Assembly: GCA_012274175.1 (NCBI GenBank)
Contig: JAAOZZ010000278.1
Span: 1 to 13,899 of the forward strand
Origin: Betaproteobacteria bacterium
GTDB taxonomy: Bacteria; Pseudomonadota; Gammaproteobacteria; Burkholderiales; Usitatibacteraceae
Length of the DNA stretch: 13,899 nucleotides
Reading direction: 5' to 3'
In this document: positions 13,660 to 13,899 of the stretch, in pieces
Position numbering within the stretch: position 1 is the first letter of the stretch
Layout: each line of letters opens with the position of its first letter
Notes under the pieces: model-generated
Database searches by the model: none
What the model saw: the letters and a program-made list of their open reading frames with translations, nothing else
What the model was told of the DNA's origin: nothing
Made by a program: the position numbers and the translations under genes

Positions 13660-13899
13660 ATGAAAGTGGCATTCCTGGGATTGGGGACCATGGGCGCGCC
13701 GATGGCGCGCAACCTGGTGAAGGCGGGACACGAGCTCGCGGTCTACGACGTCGTGCCGAAGGCCATGGACGCTTTCCGCGGTCCCGGCAGCCGGCCGGCT
13801 TCCTCGCCGCGCGATGCCGCCGCGGGCGCCGACGTCGTGATCACGATGCTTCCCGACTCGTCCCACGTGCGGGAGGCGCTGCTGGGCGCCGACGGCGCC
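13660..13899 (+). CDS. 3-Hydroxyisobutyrate dehydrogenase family protein, 5' part
   Basis: Only the first 80 codons are in the window; the gene runs off the right edge in an open frame. The N-terminus is a textbook beta-hydroxyacid dehydrogenase Rossmann fold: MKVAFLGLGTMGAPMARNLV with the GxGxMGxPMAxNL nucleotide-binding signature, then KAGHELAVYDVVPKAMD, where Asp at the end of strand 2 suggests NAD, and ADVVITMLPDSSHVREALLG. The family covers 3-hydroxyisobutyrate dehydrogenase, tartronate semialdehyde reductase and related enzymes acting on small beta-hydroxy acids; the deciding C-terminal residues are not visible. GAGG at 13650-13653 provides an RBS. It starts 25 bases after the SDR stop, so it belongs to the same unit and probably handles a later redox step. 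Confidence 0.9.
   Translation, partial: MKVAFLGLGTMGAPMARNLVKAGHELAVYDVVPKAMDAFRGPGSRPASSPRDAAAGADVVITMLPDSSHVREALLGADGA

Noticed and set aside
1..13899. CRISPR array, tRNA, rRNA, insertion sequence or prophage genes
   Set aside because: I looked for regularly spaced repeats, tRNA-like ends, transposase motifs and terminal inverted repeats and saw none.

Overview
The window is GC-rich DNA, visibly richer from about 3 kb onward than in the first 3 kb. Gene families and codon choice suggest a free-living betaproteobacterium (Burkholderiales or a relative). Pointers are the type of Crp/Fnr C-terminus, the chemoreceptor type, winged-helix/TPR regulators, and a TRAP carboxylate transporter beside catabolic enzymes. 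This placement is inference; no rRNA or other marker gene is present.

Left part (1-3 kb): the 3' end of a large-subunit (HPII/KatE-type) catalase. It is followed by an opposite-strand remnant of a Crp/Fnr regulator that keeps only the DNA-binding end. A short ORF with a strong ribosome binding site and a poorly conserved stretch come next. Then comes an outer-membrane lipoprotein made of three copies of a beta-rich, probably carbohydrate-binding module. This part is loosely packed and partly decayed.

Middle part (3-7.2 kb): a methyl-accepting chemotaxis protein with almost no periplasmic sensor region, preceded by a perfect Crp-type palindrome. A convergent 4-oxalocrotonate-tautomerase family gene follows. 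Next is a soluble winged-helix/TolB-like/TPR regulator, then a TauE/SafE-type exporter 52 bases downstream.

Right part (7.2 kb to the end): one co-directional cluster that reads as a complete uptake-and-catabolism unit. Its order is a GntR/HutC-type regulator with a perfect inverted-repeat operator overlapping its promoter; a gamma-glutamyltransferase-family Ntn hydrolase starting 1 base after the regulator's stop; TRAP transporter DctP (Tat signal), DctQ and DctM; an SDR dehydrogenase; and the start of a 3-hydroxyisobutyrate-dehydrogenase-family gene that runs off the window. A perfect 12-bp GC hairpin separates dctP from dctQM. The hydrolase has no signal peptide and lacks residues that bind the gamma-glutamyl group in classical enzymes. 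My working model is that an organic acid or acyl conjugate is imported by the TRAP system, cleaved in the cytoplasm, and the hydroxy-acid product oxidised by the two dehydrogenases. The substrate is not identifiable from sequence. This cluster is the best candidate for something undescribed.
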